Shown here: piece after piece, positions 11,873 through 23,509 of the stretch
Numbering within the stretch: the stretch's first letter is position 1
How the letters are laid out: each line of letters opens with the position of its first letter
Position numbers and translations under genes: made by a program
Assembly (NCBI GenBank): GCA_021234155.1
Contig: JAJEKV010000032.1
Span: 2,996,156-3,060,155, forward strand
DNA length: 64,000 bases
From: Isoetes taiwanensis
Taxonomy: Eukaryota; Streptophyta; Lycopodiopsida; Isoetales; Isoetaceae
Direction of reading: 5' to 3'
Notes under the pieces: generated by a model
The model's database searches: none
What the model saw: the letters and a program-made list of their open reading frames with translations, nothing else
What the model was told of the DNA's origin: nothing

Positions 11873-12493
11873 ACAAAATGAAAGAACCGCTGAATGAGAT
11901 CCCCAAATCATTTCCTTTATCATCAAGCCTCCTCCTCCTTTATCTAGGTGCATTTGTAATAAAACATCATCGGTAATTTCAAAGATATACTTTTATTTTC
12001 AACTTGTCAACCGTAGCTTTAAGGTAGTGTGGAACATGTACAATGTTATACAATAGCATCTGACACATTAAGGTGCCTTGAAATTGGTTAATGTCGGTTT
12101 TCATGGAGTTCATACATTTGATAAGGATACTGTAGTTTGCCAAACCAGGTCTAGGTAAATATTGCTTTGATGAGGGTATATAAGCTTCAAGTTGATGGCA
12201 TGAAGAGTTTTTCATCTTCTGTAACCTCCCTTCACCTCCCTTTATTGAGGTCAATAATAACATCAAATGTCAGCCATGGGAAGTAAAAAGATATTTGAAA
12301 TTGACTTAATGTTTCTCAAAGACATTATGTTTCATCTCTCTTCAATGCTTATGCTTCAAAAGGAGACGATGTAACTATGGACACCCGAATATAGACCTTA
12401 ATGTTACTACATTTATTTGTGTATTCTAAATTAAGGTCATGCCCGGTGATGAACATTTCAAATATCCCATTACTTAAGTTCTCGAGGATTGAT

Positions 12494-13725
12494 CAAATGC
12501 CATCAATGTGCCTTGCGCCTTACCAATGCTTAAATCAAGCTCCTTATAAGTGTCATATACATACTCCTAATACTATTGGACTCAAACTTCAAAAATGTTA
12601 CAATCAATCGGTGAGCAAGTTAAGCCGCACTATAATCAAAGTGTCACGTAAAAATATCAACATGTTTGACATTGGTTTATATGCTCTTTAGATCTTCTAG
12701 CATTCAATTTATGGACATATACCGCCTTTTGTTTCAGTGATGATTATTCCATGCTATTCTTCTATTCCATGTCATTTCATTTCATAGGGTATGACCTCAT
12801 GATAAATTAATAAGACTTTCTGAATATATGCTTCACGAGGTACGTTGTCATGCAGCTTTTCATTGAGCGAACATTGCATGCCATTCATTCAAAAAATCCC
12901 ACAAGAATAACTTTCGGTCCTTATAGGCAATTTCTAATCATTTAACAAATTTAACACAATATGAATGCACTACTTTCATGAGTTAAAGACATATGTCTTT
13001 ATTTAAAATTACTTATTCTTTGCCCAAAGACTTAAATACTTATCTTTGCAGTAATTGTTTTCTTTTGAGGAATGAGAGAAAAAGTAAAAAGTGAAAGAAC
13101 TTTCGAAGATGGAGATAAAACCCCTAAATCATTTCCTTAACATCAGGCCTCCTCCTTTATCTAGGTGCATTTGTAATAAAACATCGTTAGTAATTTTAAC
13201 GATGTACTTTTTGTTTTCAACTTGTCAACTCGTAGCTTTCAAGGTAGTATAGACCATGAACAATGTTACAATAGCATTCCATTAAGGTGATTTGAAATTG
13301 GTTAATGTCGCTTTTCATGGAGTTTACACATTTGATAATGACAAAGTAGTTTGCCAAGGAAATCCAGGTCTAGGTAAATATCTTGCTGGCATAGAACCTT
13401 TACATATAGTTTTTTTTTCTCCTAAAACCTCCGAGCTTCCTGCAGGTTGAGGTCAATAATCACATAAAATGCTGTTCACAGGAAGCAGAAACATGTTTGA
13501 AATTGACCTAATGTTTCTCAAGGGCATTTAGGCCTATATGCGCCATCTCTTCAGCGCTTATGCTTCAAAAGGAGACCATGCAACTATATGTCAAATTCGG
13601 AAGAGACTCAGAATTGGCCACATTTATTTGTATTCTTTAATTAAGGATGATGCCTGCATTTTAAAATCCCCATGATAAAACTGGTCTGAACATTTCAAAT
13701 ATCCCATTACAAAGTTCTGTGGGGA
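12494..13725 (+). repeat. Tandem duplication, copy B (LINE-free)
   Basis: Partner of 9548-12493 in the same orientation and directly adjacent to it. It retains the uninterrupted target sequence of the LINE. Divergence consists of both substitutions and many short indels. No gene is recognised inside. Confidence 0.85.
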
Positions 13726-14664
13726 GCAGAAACAGTTAGGCTACATTATGCCTGAAATTGTGCCCACGAAGGAAATAATCTGGGCAGCTCTATGCATGCT
13801 CGCAGGTTGTCTTCCTTGAAGAGGGTAAGTTAATTATGCACAAACTTTAGAATGGGGCAGATATGTGCTTTGGGGTCTCGATCTGGCATGTATGTTAAAC
13901 GTCATGAGCAGATATTGCTCTGCAGCTGTTTTGCATCGTGCTTCAACAAAATATACTATGGGACAGAGTGATTTGCTTGGGTTGACACAGGGGAATGAAA
14001 ATTGCAGGCCTATGCACTAGATCTGCAAGACTTCAAAATGCACTTACTGTTAGCTACTTACTGGAAGCTCACAATGGGTGTGACCTGATCTTCTCGAATA
14101 TCATGGTTGGAGATTATGCCTGTCATAACAAAGGAGAAGATTTCAGGCCTTCTAATATATGGAGTTGAGTGGAATAGGACGTCATTATTGCTTTTCTTAT
14201 TGCTTGTTTTAAAGCAAAGGACACTTTTATACTGTTGTGTTGCATGTGCTTATACAGATGCGCATTGAGACTCCACAAAAAAGTTTTGACATGCCCAAGA
14301 AGTACTGCATCCTGGAATATCTATTTCATAACTACAAAATGTGCGCAACATGGTTGGGCCTAAATGGCCCCTTAGTGGTTCTGACTGATGCAGGGCATAT
14401 TTTAAACCTAGAACTGCTTTCTTTTCTTTATGCATGCAATCCATTAAAGTGCTGAAGAGCACTAGTTCCTGCGCTTATAAAACAGCAATATGCAATTTCC
14501 TATGTCATAAGTGACCTTATCAAAAGGACTGGTATTTTGGCCCCTCTGAGGACTCTTTGCAGGATACCAGTAGGGAAAAGCAAAAAGCTTTTGTTTGTTA
14601 AAGGCACAAATATCTGGTGGAAAAGAATGCATCCAAATTTGTTCTGTTGAGCATGCCCAAACGT
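13726..14664. other. Non-coding stretch
   Basis: No gene, RNA or repeat recognised. ORFs at 14237-14455 (plus) and 14250-14462 (minus) overlap each other on opposite strands and show no family motifs. Confidence 0.45.
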
Positions 14665-15320
14665 ATGGTTCATCACTAAATATACATAGAACAAACTCAT
14701 TCGTTTGTTCACAGCACTAAAGATGGAAAGCATGTAGAAAATTTAAATCATGCTGCCTTCCATATATTACATTAATTATAGACTTTTAATGTTATCTATA
14801 TACAGAATACACATATAAGATGGTTCCAGGCTGAAAGATAACAAATTAAGTAAAATGCCAAGTAACAGGTACACTTCTATGGTTGGGATTGCCATCAGGA
14901 ATACCAAGAGCAGCCCAGACACCATGGGAAGCATTCAGCACAAAGGTATGGTTCATCACATACATAGAACAAACTCATTCATTTGTACATGGAACAAACT
15001 CATTCATTTGTTCACAGCACTAAAGATGGAAAGCATGTAGAAAACTTAAATCATGCTGCCAATATATGGAAGTTATGCAATTTAAATTTTAATAGTGACC
15101 ATCTGACTTAGATTCACAATTCTAACATTTAAAAGCTATATGCATTAATTATAGACTTTTATTGGAATATCTATATACAGAACACACATATAAGATGGTT
15201 CCAGGCTGGAACACAACAGATTAAGTAAAATGCCAAGTAACAGGTACACTTCTATGGTTGGGGTTGCCATCAAGAATACCAAGAGCAGCCCAGACACCAT
15301 GGGAAGCATTCAGCACATTA
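14665..15320 (-). repeat. Tandem duplication of the kiwellin-relic 3' end
   Basis: Unit one (14665-14945) and unit two (14947-15320) share TATGGTTCATCAC, ACAAACTCATTC, CACAGCACTAAAGATGGAAAG, ACACATATAAGATGGTTCCAGG and then the last codons of the kiwellin-like frame. Unit two carries about 95 bp extra in the middle. The duplication therefore copied the gene's 3' flank plus about 97 bp of its coding end. Confidence 0.85.
14846..14943 (-). pseudogene. Kiwellin-like C-terminal fragment (duplicate)
   Basis: On the minus strand this reads NASHGVWAALGI, then PDGNPNHRSVPVTWHFT and a stop at 14846-14848, matching the last 29-30 residues of the larger relic upstream with one substitution (P for L). 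Nothing of the remaining gene precedes it, so it is a broken duplicate with no start. Confidence 0.8.
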
Positions 15321-15737
15321 TATGCACAGGGACGATGAAAAGCATGTGCAGCATCACAGCCCTTGGTGGAATCACAAACATCTAAAACTTTAGCAACAGT
15401 GGAAGTCTGGGCATTGCTGATAATAGTGATATTGCGCCCGCAATTCCTTCCATGGTTAAACCAGCCAGTAGAAAGGGCAACAACCTTATCATTTGTGTCA
15501 TAAAGTTTATGATCACATGCTGCAGGAATGGTGGAGTCCCTCAGCTCCAGAATTGCACTTGTGCTGTTGGAAATTGGAGGAGAACAAGTGTATGTGGAAT
15601 AGTTTGATGTGGGGCTGCAGCATTCATGCATGTTTGGGTTGCATTAGTGGTGATTGAACCACTGGGATTGCAGCTTTTGCCTGTGCTTCAGCACATAAAA
15701 AAATAAGCATCACTGTGAAAAATAACCCCAACTCCAT
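15221..15737 (-). pseudogene. Kiwellin / ripening-related-like secreted protein, frameshifted
   Basis: The 136-residue open frame (15221-15631) matches the kiwellin/ripening-related family: YTCSPP, then CDHK, VVALSTGWF, GRNC, NITI, VCDSTKGCD and ASHGVWAALGI, ending in VTWHFT. Upstream, an ATG at 15735-15737 opens a 20-residue hydrophobic signal peptide ending CAEAQA, but in another frame. A third frame between them reads SCNPSGSI and carries the expected N-terminal cysteines. Two single-base-type shifts, near the AAAA run after the signal peptide and near TGCATGAATGC, thus split one gene into three frames. Family members are apoplastic cysteine-rich proteins; maize KWL1 binds a fungal chorismate mutase. 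A TATA-like site and a G-box lie upstream. Either a recent pseudogene or an intact gene with two sequence errors. Confidence 0.75.
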
Positions 15738-15772
15738 ACCTGGGATTTGATGATCCAGATCTTCAACTTGGC

Positions 15773-15779
15773 TTTATAT
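15773..15779 (-). promoter_or_regulatory. TATA box of the kiwellin relic
   Basis: The minus strand reads CATATAAAGCC, about 36 bases upstream of the ATG at 15737. The spacing would place the transcription start only a few bases before the ATG, so the leader would be very short. Confidence 0.45.
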
Positions 15780-15842
15780 GCAATTTCAATAGTCCGGAAG
15801 ATAAGATATATAACGTGTCAAGCCGATTATCTGTTAATTTCC

Positions 15843-15848
15843 CACGTG
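15843..15848 (-). promoter_or_regulatory. G-box (CACGTG) upstream of kiwellin relic
   Basis: A palindromic CACGTG lies about 110 bases upstream of the signal-peptide ATG. G-boxes are bound by plant bZIP and bHLH factors. A single hexamer can occur by chance. Confidence 0.35.
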
Positions 15849-15979
15849 CTGGAAGCCAGTCTTATGTATCGTTTATAAACAAAATTGGAATACCTTTCAA
15901 ACTCTACGATTGATTGACTGGAAGCTGCTATGCATCCGCGATCCGTGACAGCTCAAAAAAGAAACCTTTCTTATTAATT

Positions 15980-16051
15980 GTCGATGTAGTATAGTGGTAA
16001 GTATTCCCGCCTGTCACGCGGGTGACCCGGGTTCGATCCCCGGCATCGGCG
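15980..16051 (+). tRNA. tRNA-Asp (anticodon GUC)
   Basis: A complete 72-base cloverleaf. The acceptor stem GTCGATG pairs with CATCGGC (one T-G pair) and is followed by discriminator G at 16051. The D arm contains TAGTATAGTGGTAAGTA, an A box. The anticodon stem CCCGC/GCGGG closes the loop CTGTCAC with anticodon GTC at 16013-16015. The T arm carries GGTTCGATCCC, a B box. No intron, and no encoded CCA, as expected for a nuclear eukaryotic gene. It closely matches the plant nuclear tRNA-Asp sequence. It supplies aspartate for cytosolic translation and is transcribed by Pol III from its internal promoter. Confidence 0.97.
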
Positions 16052-16102
16052 CTTTTTTTATAATCTTCCGGTTTGGCACTTTTTTTATAATCTTCCGGTT
16101 TT
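16051..16102 (+). terminator. Duplicated Pol III terminator
   Basis: Seven T residues at 16053-16059, directly after the tRNA, form a standard Pol III stop. The segment CTTTTTTTATAATCTTCCGGTTT is repeated immediately, giving a second run of seven T at 16080-16086. Confidence 0.85.
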
Positions 16103-18386
16103 TGTGACGAACTTATGGTTTCATCTTTCGGTCTTTTGGATGCATGTCTCCATCTAAGGGCGACATCACACCATGTGCCCGGCCATTAATAAAAAATTCC
16201 CTGTCTTATTAAAATTACGTGGATAAGTTAGCACTTCTCGTAGCATTTCGACCAATAGATGTCAAACGACATGTTTCAATTTTGGGCAATTTAATGAATT
16301 TCTGGCCGCGACCCGAAGGCTGCCAAAGCTTGGGCACCATTATATCATCAACGTATCATATTGATGTGGTTCAAAAGCACCACTTTGGGAAGCCATAAAT
16401 ACCAATGGGGTGGTATCGTAGAAATGCTAAGATGTAAGGAAAATGGGAAAACATTAATAAAATATTTTCGCAAGAACAAAAGGAAATGCTAAAGATTATT
16501 TGTTTGATCGCCATCTCATCATTGGCCCGCCAAAAGCCCTGCTATCTATCCGCTTATAACTCGTTTCTCCTTTTCGCCACTACCCAACTCGGGCTTCCGG
16601 CCTTTTGCCCTTCCTTCGCTAGATCCTAATTTTTCCTTCTTCCACCTCTCGCCATAGCCCCATCCATCTTATTTCGGCCATTATCCAAGAATCTCGATAC
16701 CTTCCTCAAGCCGCTCTAATTGTCACGGGGCTGATTCACCGCTTATAGTCGGATTCCACCGGGCCGTATCGTTACGCGGGCAGCAAGGTGTGCCCTAAGC
16801 AGGATACAATGCGTTTCCTGGACGCGGTGTCCGGCACTTGCCCTTTCTCATCACATATATTCAAATTCCAGATCTTGGGGCGGTGTGCCCTAGTGTGATT
16901 TCACTCTAAGACACCTTTTCTTGTAGTTGGGTTTTGACATTCTTTCGTGATATAGGAAAGAAGGAGTAATGGGTATAAAGCCATTATATCTTCAAACGGC
17001 CTCGGCCTCGGCCATCACACGACGAAGGTCCATTGCAGTATCTCCTTCAAGTATACCACATGTGCAATGACGGGCGTAGGTATAAAGTTTTTCCTTTGAT
17101 GTCACTTTCCTCTTTTTCTCAAGGCTTATCACAACTCCTACGATGGCAACCGGTCTTCTTCTAAGTCACGTATGGCGCTATTTCGTCATACTGGACTTCA
17201 ATCACGCTGCTACTCTTGGTCGATGGAGCTCTAATAAGTTTCCTTTGAGATGTTTTGAGAGGTTTCTTCGACAAGTTTTCAGATTTTTGATCCGCAGCTC
17301 ATGGAGCTCGCTGCTTTTGTCCGGACGATGTGTTCTAAATCTCCGTTGTCGCTTCATTATGGAGCTCTTACGCCCAGAGGGAGGTTTCGTGATACACCTT
17401 TTGATAAAACTTGTTGGTAAATGCAAGCTCTTTAGTTGCTTTTCCCTTTGTTTAGCCGCTATGCGTTTCGAGGCTACCGATCTTCAATGGTAGGCATTAT
17501 TGTTGTTATCTTAGATTATTTTGTCAATATTCCCAACATCGCTCGCTTTTCGCAGTTCTCGCGGAGATCGCTATCTTTTATTCTCGAGTGAAGCTTTACC
17601 GATCTTGTGTAATTTCTAACTTCCTTTGAATGCAATGGAAATTAGCTCTTGGAAAACTTGTATTGCCGTTGAGGTTTATAGGATGTAAATTCCTTGTATC
17701 ATATCGACTAAGCCGAAAAACTTCTTTTGTTCTTAAAGCCTAAGAAAACTATAACTTTCTAAAGTTAAGGAAAGGCTAGGCCATTATGGTTTATAATGGC
17801 ACCAAACACAATGAAATTGCCTGGCCGTGGACCTTTACGGCCCAAGAAATGTACTTTGCTATTACGTGGATGGGAATAAATACCGCTTCTACATCGTCGC
17901 CAATCCAACGGTCGAAACAAGAAAGTCAACATCTAAGACACCTTTTCTTAGAAGGTTTGACATTTCTTTTCAGATATAGGAAAGTCCAATAAATGGATTC
18001 CCTTTGTTATTACGTGGACAACAAATACGCCTATTCTATGCCACGCGGTCGCCAATCCAATCTGGCCGAAACAAGAAAGTCAACTAAAACGTAATGTTAC
18101 TAGATGAATTCTCCGAAATGAAAGAAGGGGAAAAGCCACGTATGGCGCAGATAGGACGCTGAAGCGTAACGGCTTATCCTGTTTACTTCGTTTGGAAGCA
18201 ATAAAACAATGTCATCACACCAAGGTAACCTCACCTTTTCTTACAAGGTTTGACATTTCTTTCTGACATTAAAACAATTTCATCACACCAAGGTAGCCTT
18301 CTTTTGTTTCGCTTGGATTCATCGTCACCTTGGCATTAGGTGAAATGAAATGTCTGCCATGTTTAGAGGTATTAGGGTCAATTCCC
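16103..18386. other. Non-coding stretch with local duplications
   Basis: A TTTG-TATTACGTGG to AACAAGAAAGTCAAC block occurs twice (17856-17930, 18003-18084). A CACCTTTTCTT to TTTGACATT phrase occurs three times (about 16914, 17940, 18232), and AAAACAAT-TCATCACACCAAGG twice (18203, 18266). One ORF at 17143-17493 on the plus strand has 116 codons but no recognised motif, a high leucine, arginine and phenylalanine content, and an open frame of similar quality on the other strand, so it is not called as a gene. Confidence 0.55.
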
Positions 18387-18643
18387 ACTAGCAGTTAGGT
18401 TAGGTTAAATAGGACAAATAACGGAAACTTGCTTTCATACTAGCACTTGCTACTACTAGTTGTTAGACTTGGTTAAATTTTAACTATGAAAGTTAACTTG
18501 AACTAGGCCACTTTCTTTACATCGATAATAGGTAAGTTAAGTTAAGTTAAAATATTAACTCCATTCTCTATTTTGAACTAGAAGTTATGGCCTAGGAGAG
18601 GTACACTTAACTCTAAGAACTAACTTAACCTAACCTGCTAAGG
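18387..18643. mobile_element. MITE-like element with TTAGG-rich inverted ends
   Basis: The left end TAGCAGTTAGGTTAGGTTA (18389-18407) and the reverse complement of the right end (TAGCAGGTTAGGTTAAGTTA) match over about 20 bases with a one-base gap. About 210 AT-rich bases between them contain further GTTAA direct and inverted motifs. Small size, inverted ends and no coding capacity fit a miniature inverted-repeat transposable element. No clear target duplication was found, so the family is not assigned. Confidence 0.6.
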
Positions 18644-21600
18644 AGAAAAGGGTAAATAATCTAGTTATTTAATTTTATATGAAATGGCTTATTCCTCCTC
18701 TTTGAACAAATTTGTGAGTAGCTCAAAGATGAAAAGCTTAGATTTCCACTAAGGGACAATTCAAGAGAATCGGCGGATTGGGGCGGCTCTTGGGATCTTG
18801 GAGCATAGTTTGGGTATTATCTAAACATCTAATCCACTAGACTTTGTGGTTCTTTAAATAGTAAAACATTTTTTAGATTTTTTAAGAAGCGATACGCCTT
18901 AAATGCCAAGAAAAATGTGACACCCACCAAAAGTGGCCCTTTGGAAATAACAACTCCACTAGTCTTTGGTATTAAATCACTAGCCTCTTAACAAATTGCT
19001 CAATTTCATTGGTGTGTTTGTTGTGATTAAAAAGGGCTGTTTTAATGCTTGCATTTGCTGTGATTCTCTTGCATGTTGGTTTACCAAATATAATGTTTGA
19101 CCATGATAACTTTCAGAACGACTGATGTGGTTCGATGTTGATTTTGCACGCTATATCTTTTTACATAGGTTGGCAAAACAACTTCTAGGAGGCTTACTTC
19201 TTTAGGTTAATAAATTGCTGTCAGTTTCCCAAACGAGAATCTATAATTTGGGATAATGGAAAAAGTATGCATATCACTTTGAAACCATTGATGACCTAGG
19301 AGAATCCTCATTTATCCAACTAAAGGGTAATCAATCGAAGGTAGGCCAATATCAAATGTTCTTATTTTAATAATATGTTAATGCTTCAACTATTATTTAC
19401 TCTAGGTGGTATTCCTCACGAGGCATTGAGATTAGGTCTTGGCCTTGATACAACTTCAAGTCCTACATGGAAATGGTCTTGATAAAAGGTGCGGTTTTGT
19501 TTCCCGCTTTTCTTTGTGTTCTAGTTACCTCAATAAGTTCACACCGTGATTAAGCTTTGGCTGATTGATATGTTATTTTACCTTTGTTATCATCCGTACA
19601 CGATCTAGATTCACCTCCTTTGCCATCATCCACGCTCTGAGATCATTATTGAGCTCTTGTACTTTTAATCTTTCCGCAGTGCCGACATTAAAAAATGTAA
19701 TATCTCTTCGCCTTTGTCCGTGGTCACTTCTACAGAGGGGTCAGAATATCGCAGGTTTGGGCACTCAAGATGTTTGGAGACAAATTTCATCAAAGCAAAC
19801 TCTTTAAGCTTCTTCCTTGGTGATGTATTCAAGCTATTCAAACCGTGATTTGTAATTAGTTGTGCATTTTGATCTATGTTGATATCCTCCCGACAATTCT
19901 GACATCATGCTAATAATTCCTAAATGCAAAGGGATCACCGATTGTTGTTGGAATTGGTATGATTATGACACTAAGGTTTAAACATTGGCATTATAAAGAC
20001 AAGCTTGGCTCACAAGATGGCAAACATAATTGGTTGTGAAGTAATATCCAGTTACTATAGAGTTGAAGACTTGAAGGAATTCAAGCATGATGATTTCAAT
20101 GCCTTAGATCTTCCACTTCCGTTAAAGGTACTATTCACTATGATTTTAGAGGTCATTTGTTTTGTCTACATTGCAGATGTGTAAATAACAAGTTCTATGC
20201 GATGATATGATGTCATGGTATAGACCCACATGATTCGATGCATGTGAATTCATGCACTCTTAAAAATTTCTTGGAGCTTTGTTTGACTTTGTACCATTTG
20301 TATGCAGAATTATGAAGTTTCGGTTTTTATACTTGCTTGTTCTTCTCGTATCATTGCGTGATATAAAGGCAATGAGATCAACTACACACCCCTATTTGAT
20401 TTTCAAAACAATAAGAAGTAGGTGGTCTAAAGAACTACAAATATCCTGAGGAATGTGGTGTGGTGAGCATCTATATCTGGTGTGGTCTGTAGATCATTGA
20501 CACATTTATTATACCAAAATTTTCTACATATTGACAGTGATAGTGGAAGGAGTTTATGCTTTGCATCCCCGTAGATTCTGGCCATTCATTCCTTTGATGT
20601 TTGGATTGGCGCTTTTGTAAGCTTCCTCAAGTAGGGAAATTTAGTTTTCACGCCAACGCTTGTTGTGCCATTTTGTAATCTCTATTTTGGTCCTTTCTGA
20701 CGCTGAACGTGATTGGGGTGTTCATTCACATCTTGTTGTATGGGTAACACGCGACCTTGAACAATGTGATAGGCCACTCTCGGGCCAGAAAATAATGTCC
20801 ACTCTTTCCAATGTTTGAGCAATGCATTGAACCACACCTGTTCATGCCCATGTAAGTGTTTCACAGTCAAATTTCTTCCTACTTCATGTGTAATTGTATA
20901 TTGATGGGTTATTGTATTGACATGTTTCCGGCTTGAAGGTCTTGAATAATTTTGATCCTGCTTCATTCACCTCGAAGTTCCATGTTTAGGGCCAAGAGCA
21001 AAGAAAGAAGTAGGACTGCTACACAAACAACCCTTTTGTTGAGTTTTTCATTTTTCGCTTTCCTTCTTCCTAGATACAGGTACCTTGTTTTCCTGCTTTT
21101 GACAAGGTAACAATAATGAATCGCAGTTTTCTCCTTGTTATCTCAGTAACATTTGAGGAAATTAAACCGGTAAGTTGGATTCTAATAAAATGTCGACAAC
21201 AAAACTTCATTGATATCTACTTTCATCTTCCTAGTTTTTCTTCAAATAATGGCATGTCGAAAAGCAATTGTATTCGAGTCCCGAGTCATAAGGCCATTTC
21301 AGCTGTTTAGGTTTAGATACATGTAGTGTACAATATTCAAGGTTATGGTTCAGAACTTGTGCAAGATTTGATTAAAAAGATGATCTCATTGAGATAATTT
21401 ACTCGCTTCTAAACATCTTATAATTGACTCTATTTTTGTTGATCCCGCATGGCTAACTGCTTGGCAAGATAATCAAGTGTGATTCGCTAAAGAGTGAGTT
21501 GACTTACGAGTCCTATTTTAGATGGTTCCAAGCTATAAACATTGAAGATTAAAGTATCTCGGTGTAGAAATCGGGCAGAAACTCCGACCTTAAATGAAGT

Positions 21601-22775
21601 AGCATAATTATTATCTTCCATGGTTTCGTGTTACGCCTTTGGGATTAATGTAAACCCGTGGTACAAGCCGGGCTGCAGCCTTTACTAAAAGATTACCCCG
21701 AATTTTACTACGTGAACCGGAAATGTAGGTGCGTAATATTGGCAAGATGTTTCGATTGAGAATACAAAAATGCCGGGCAGATGAAATGAAACTAAACGTA
21801 TCCATTAGCTTGTGGTAGGCCTTCTAATCCAAGATATTCCTTCAAAAATCTTGCCCACCGACTTACCAACTAACACACTACAGGACATTATATGAGCAAA
21901 TTATGAGCATAAACCTAACACTTGTTTTTAGTCGTGAAATAGAAATAGGTTGACAAAAACTAGTCCCACGATGTCTTTAATACCACCGCCAATTTGATCA
22001 TTATCATTGCATTTGTTCTTCAAATTCCATCTATCCGCAGAACAACCATCTTGTAGGCTTTCAGTTATCAGGGTGCTGCATTTACATTTTTCAATGGGGA
22101 TGCATCAGCAATAAAAATGCAACTTATTTTCATCATGACTTCTTTCATCCCAGTTAATACGTGCACCGAGCCACATAATGTTTTTGCATAATTCACATTT
22201 AGGATTAATTTTCATTTCGTGATATTTTCGCTCAAACTCCGCCAACTCCCTCATTGGTTAGATATCTTCACACCATGTTCTATTTTCTTAACCAGCTTCC
22301 AAGTCTCTTTGCAAAGGATATTTCATGAATAACTTGACTTTTTACTCATATGTACTCCGGCCTTTTATTTCATCTCTCAATGATTAACGATGTATGTCAT
22401 CAAAACCATATTAGTGCTACCAATCTTGCATGCGAAATCATGCTTGATGCCACCAAACCATATCATGTGTAATAATCTTGCATATGCACTCTCGCGGCTT
22501 TACTATAATTCATGCTACTCAGCGGTGGGCTTTGTTTATCTACCGAGCATATGCAACAACATAGTGTACAATTAACTAGTTGACCTAGTGTCTTTATTCC
22601 ATCTATCCAACAGCTAAACAACCTCCTTAATCACATTGTAGGCCCATTGCCCATCAAGATGTTTCACATACCGCCATCGATCAACCTTCCGACTATGCAG
22701 AAAGATGTACCTAATATTCATCGATTCTCTCGACAACATCATGTAAGCCATCTAAGGAGTGACCATGATAGTCAG
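18644..22775. other. Long non-coding stretch
   Basis: About 4.1 kb without a recognised gene. The longest frame, 20682-20966 on the minus strand (94 codons), has no family motif. The frame at 19565-19807 is likewise unrecognised. Base composition is AT-rich and uniform. No repeat longer than about 30 bases was noticed. Confidence 0.4.
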
Positions 22776-22871
22776 AAATTGCCAACTGATGCTAGGCATC
22801 AACTACAAACAAATATCTATGTATGACTTGCCAACCGATGTTAGGCATCAACTAAACAAATATCTATGTAT
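22776..22871 (+). repeat. Two-copy tandem repeat of about 49 bp
   Basis: TTGCCAACTGATGCTAGGCA and the following TCAACTACAAACAAATATC and TATGTATGA are repeated directly, with T for C changes and small gaps. Each unit contains the imperfect dyad GATGCTAGGCATC. Confidence 0.85.
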
Positions 22872-23291
22872 GATTGGTAATGTTCTTTCTTTGAATTGAC
22901 TAGATGTGATTTTTCACCGAGATATGCTAGAAACTGTAAAAGAACCGCCATGCCAAATGGTTTTCTTCTTGCCCCGCCGACCGGGATGAATCATACCATT
23001 TTTGATAGGGAGATGCACATTTCTACCTTTAATTAAATTCATTCACTTTGGCAGTTTTGCCACAAAGTAATACATTCAAATTTGAATGGCTATTTATAAT
23101 GGCTAACATTTCAACAAATGAATTAGATATTAATTTTGCTAGATTTATTTTTGTCATCTCTTAGAAGTTTACACATGAAAATGACTCCAATGCTCCATGG
23201 TCAATGTTTTAAAATAGCAATTTCGATTGATTGTAAACACATAATTTTCAAGTATGATTGAGGGCAAGCCTCTGTGTGCAGCACCTTGTTT

Positions 23292-23440
23292 ACTTTATTT
23301 CAAACCCAAAAACACATCATCTCTCATAAGAGACTAAAATGTGCATTTTCCAACTTAATGCTTTGTCACATATTCTTTGTTTTTTTATTTTTATTTCAAA
23401 CCAGAAAACACAATAGCTCTCCTAACACAATAAAATGTGC
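23292..23440 (+). repeat. Two-copy degenerate repeat upstream of copia fragment
   Basis: TTTATTTCAAACC, CAAAAACACA or GAAAACACA, then CTCTC and AAAATGTGC, are found at 23292-23346 and again at 23389-23440. No function is inferred. Confidence 0.65.
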
Positions 23441-23509
23441 CAGTAAGTTAGATATCCTTAAGTACCAGTAGATAGATATCTTTTATTTTTTGCCATATTT
23501 TTTATTAAA

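Larger units (their letters stand above)
9548..12493 (+). repeat. Tandem duplication, copy A (interrupted by a LINE)
   Basis: Shares long stretches with 12494-13725. Matches include AAATGCCATCAAT (9549 and 12498), TTCCATGTCATTTCATTTCAT (after 11240 and near 12765), ATCTAGGTGCATTTGTAATAAAAC (11945 and 13160), and ATTTCAAATATCCCATTAC near each copy's end. Copy A contains two blocks missing from copy B: the LINE fragment at about 9814-11240 and about 300 bp at 11560-11872. No coding gene is recognised in the shared sequence, so this is a segmental duplication of non-coding DNA. Confidence 0.85.

Noticed and set aside
17143-17493. 116-codon plus-strand frame as a gene
   Set aside because: Hydrophobic and arginine-rich without motif, overlapped by a minus frame, in a region of short duplications.
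20682-20966. 94-codon minus-strand frame as a conserved exon
   Set aside because: Composition looks protein-like but no motif, splice site or neighbouring exon could be supported.
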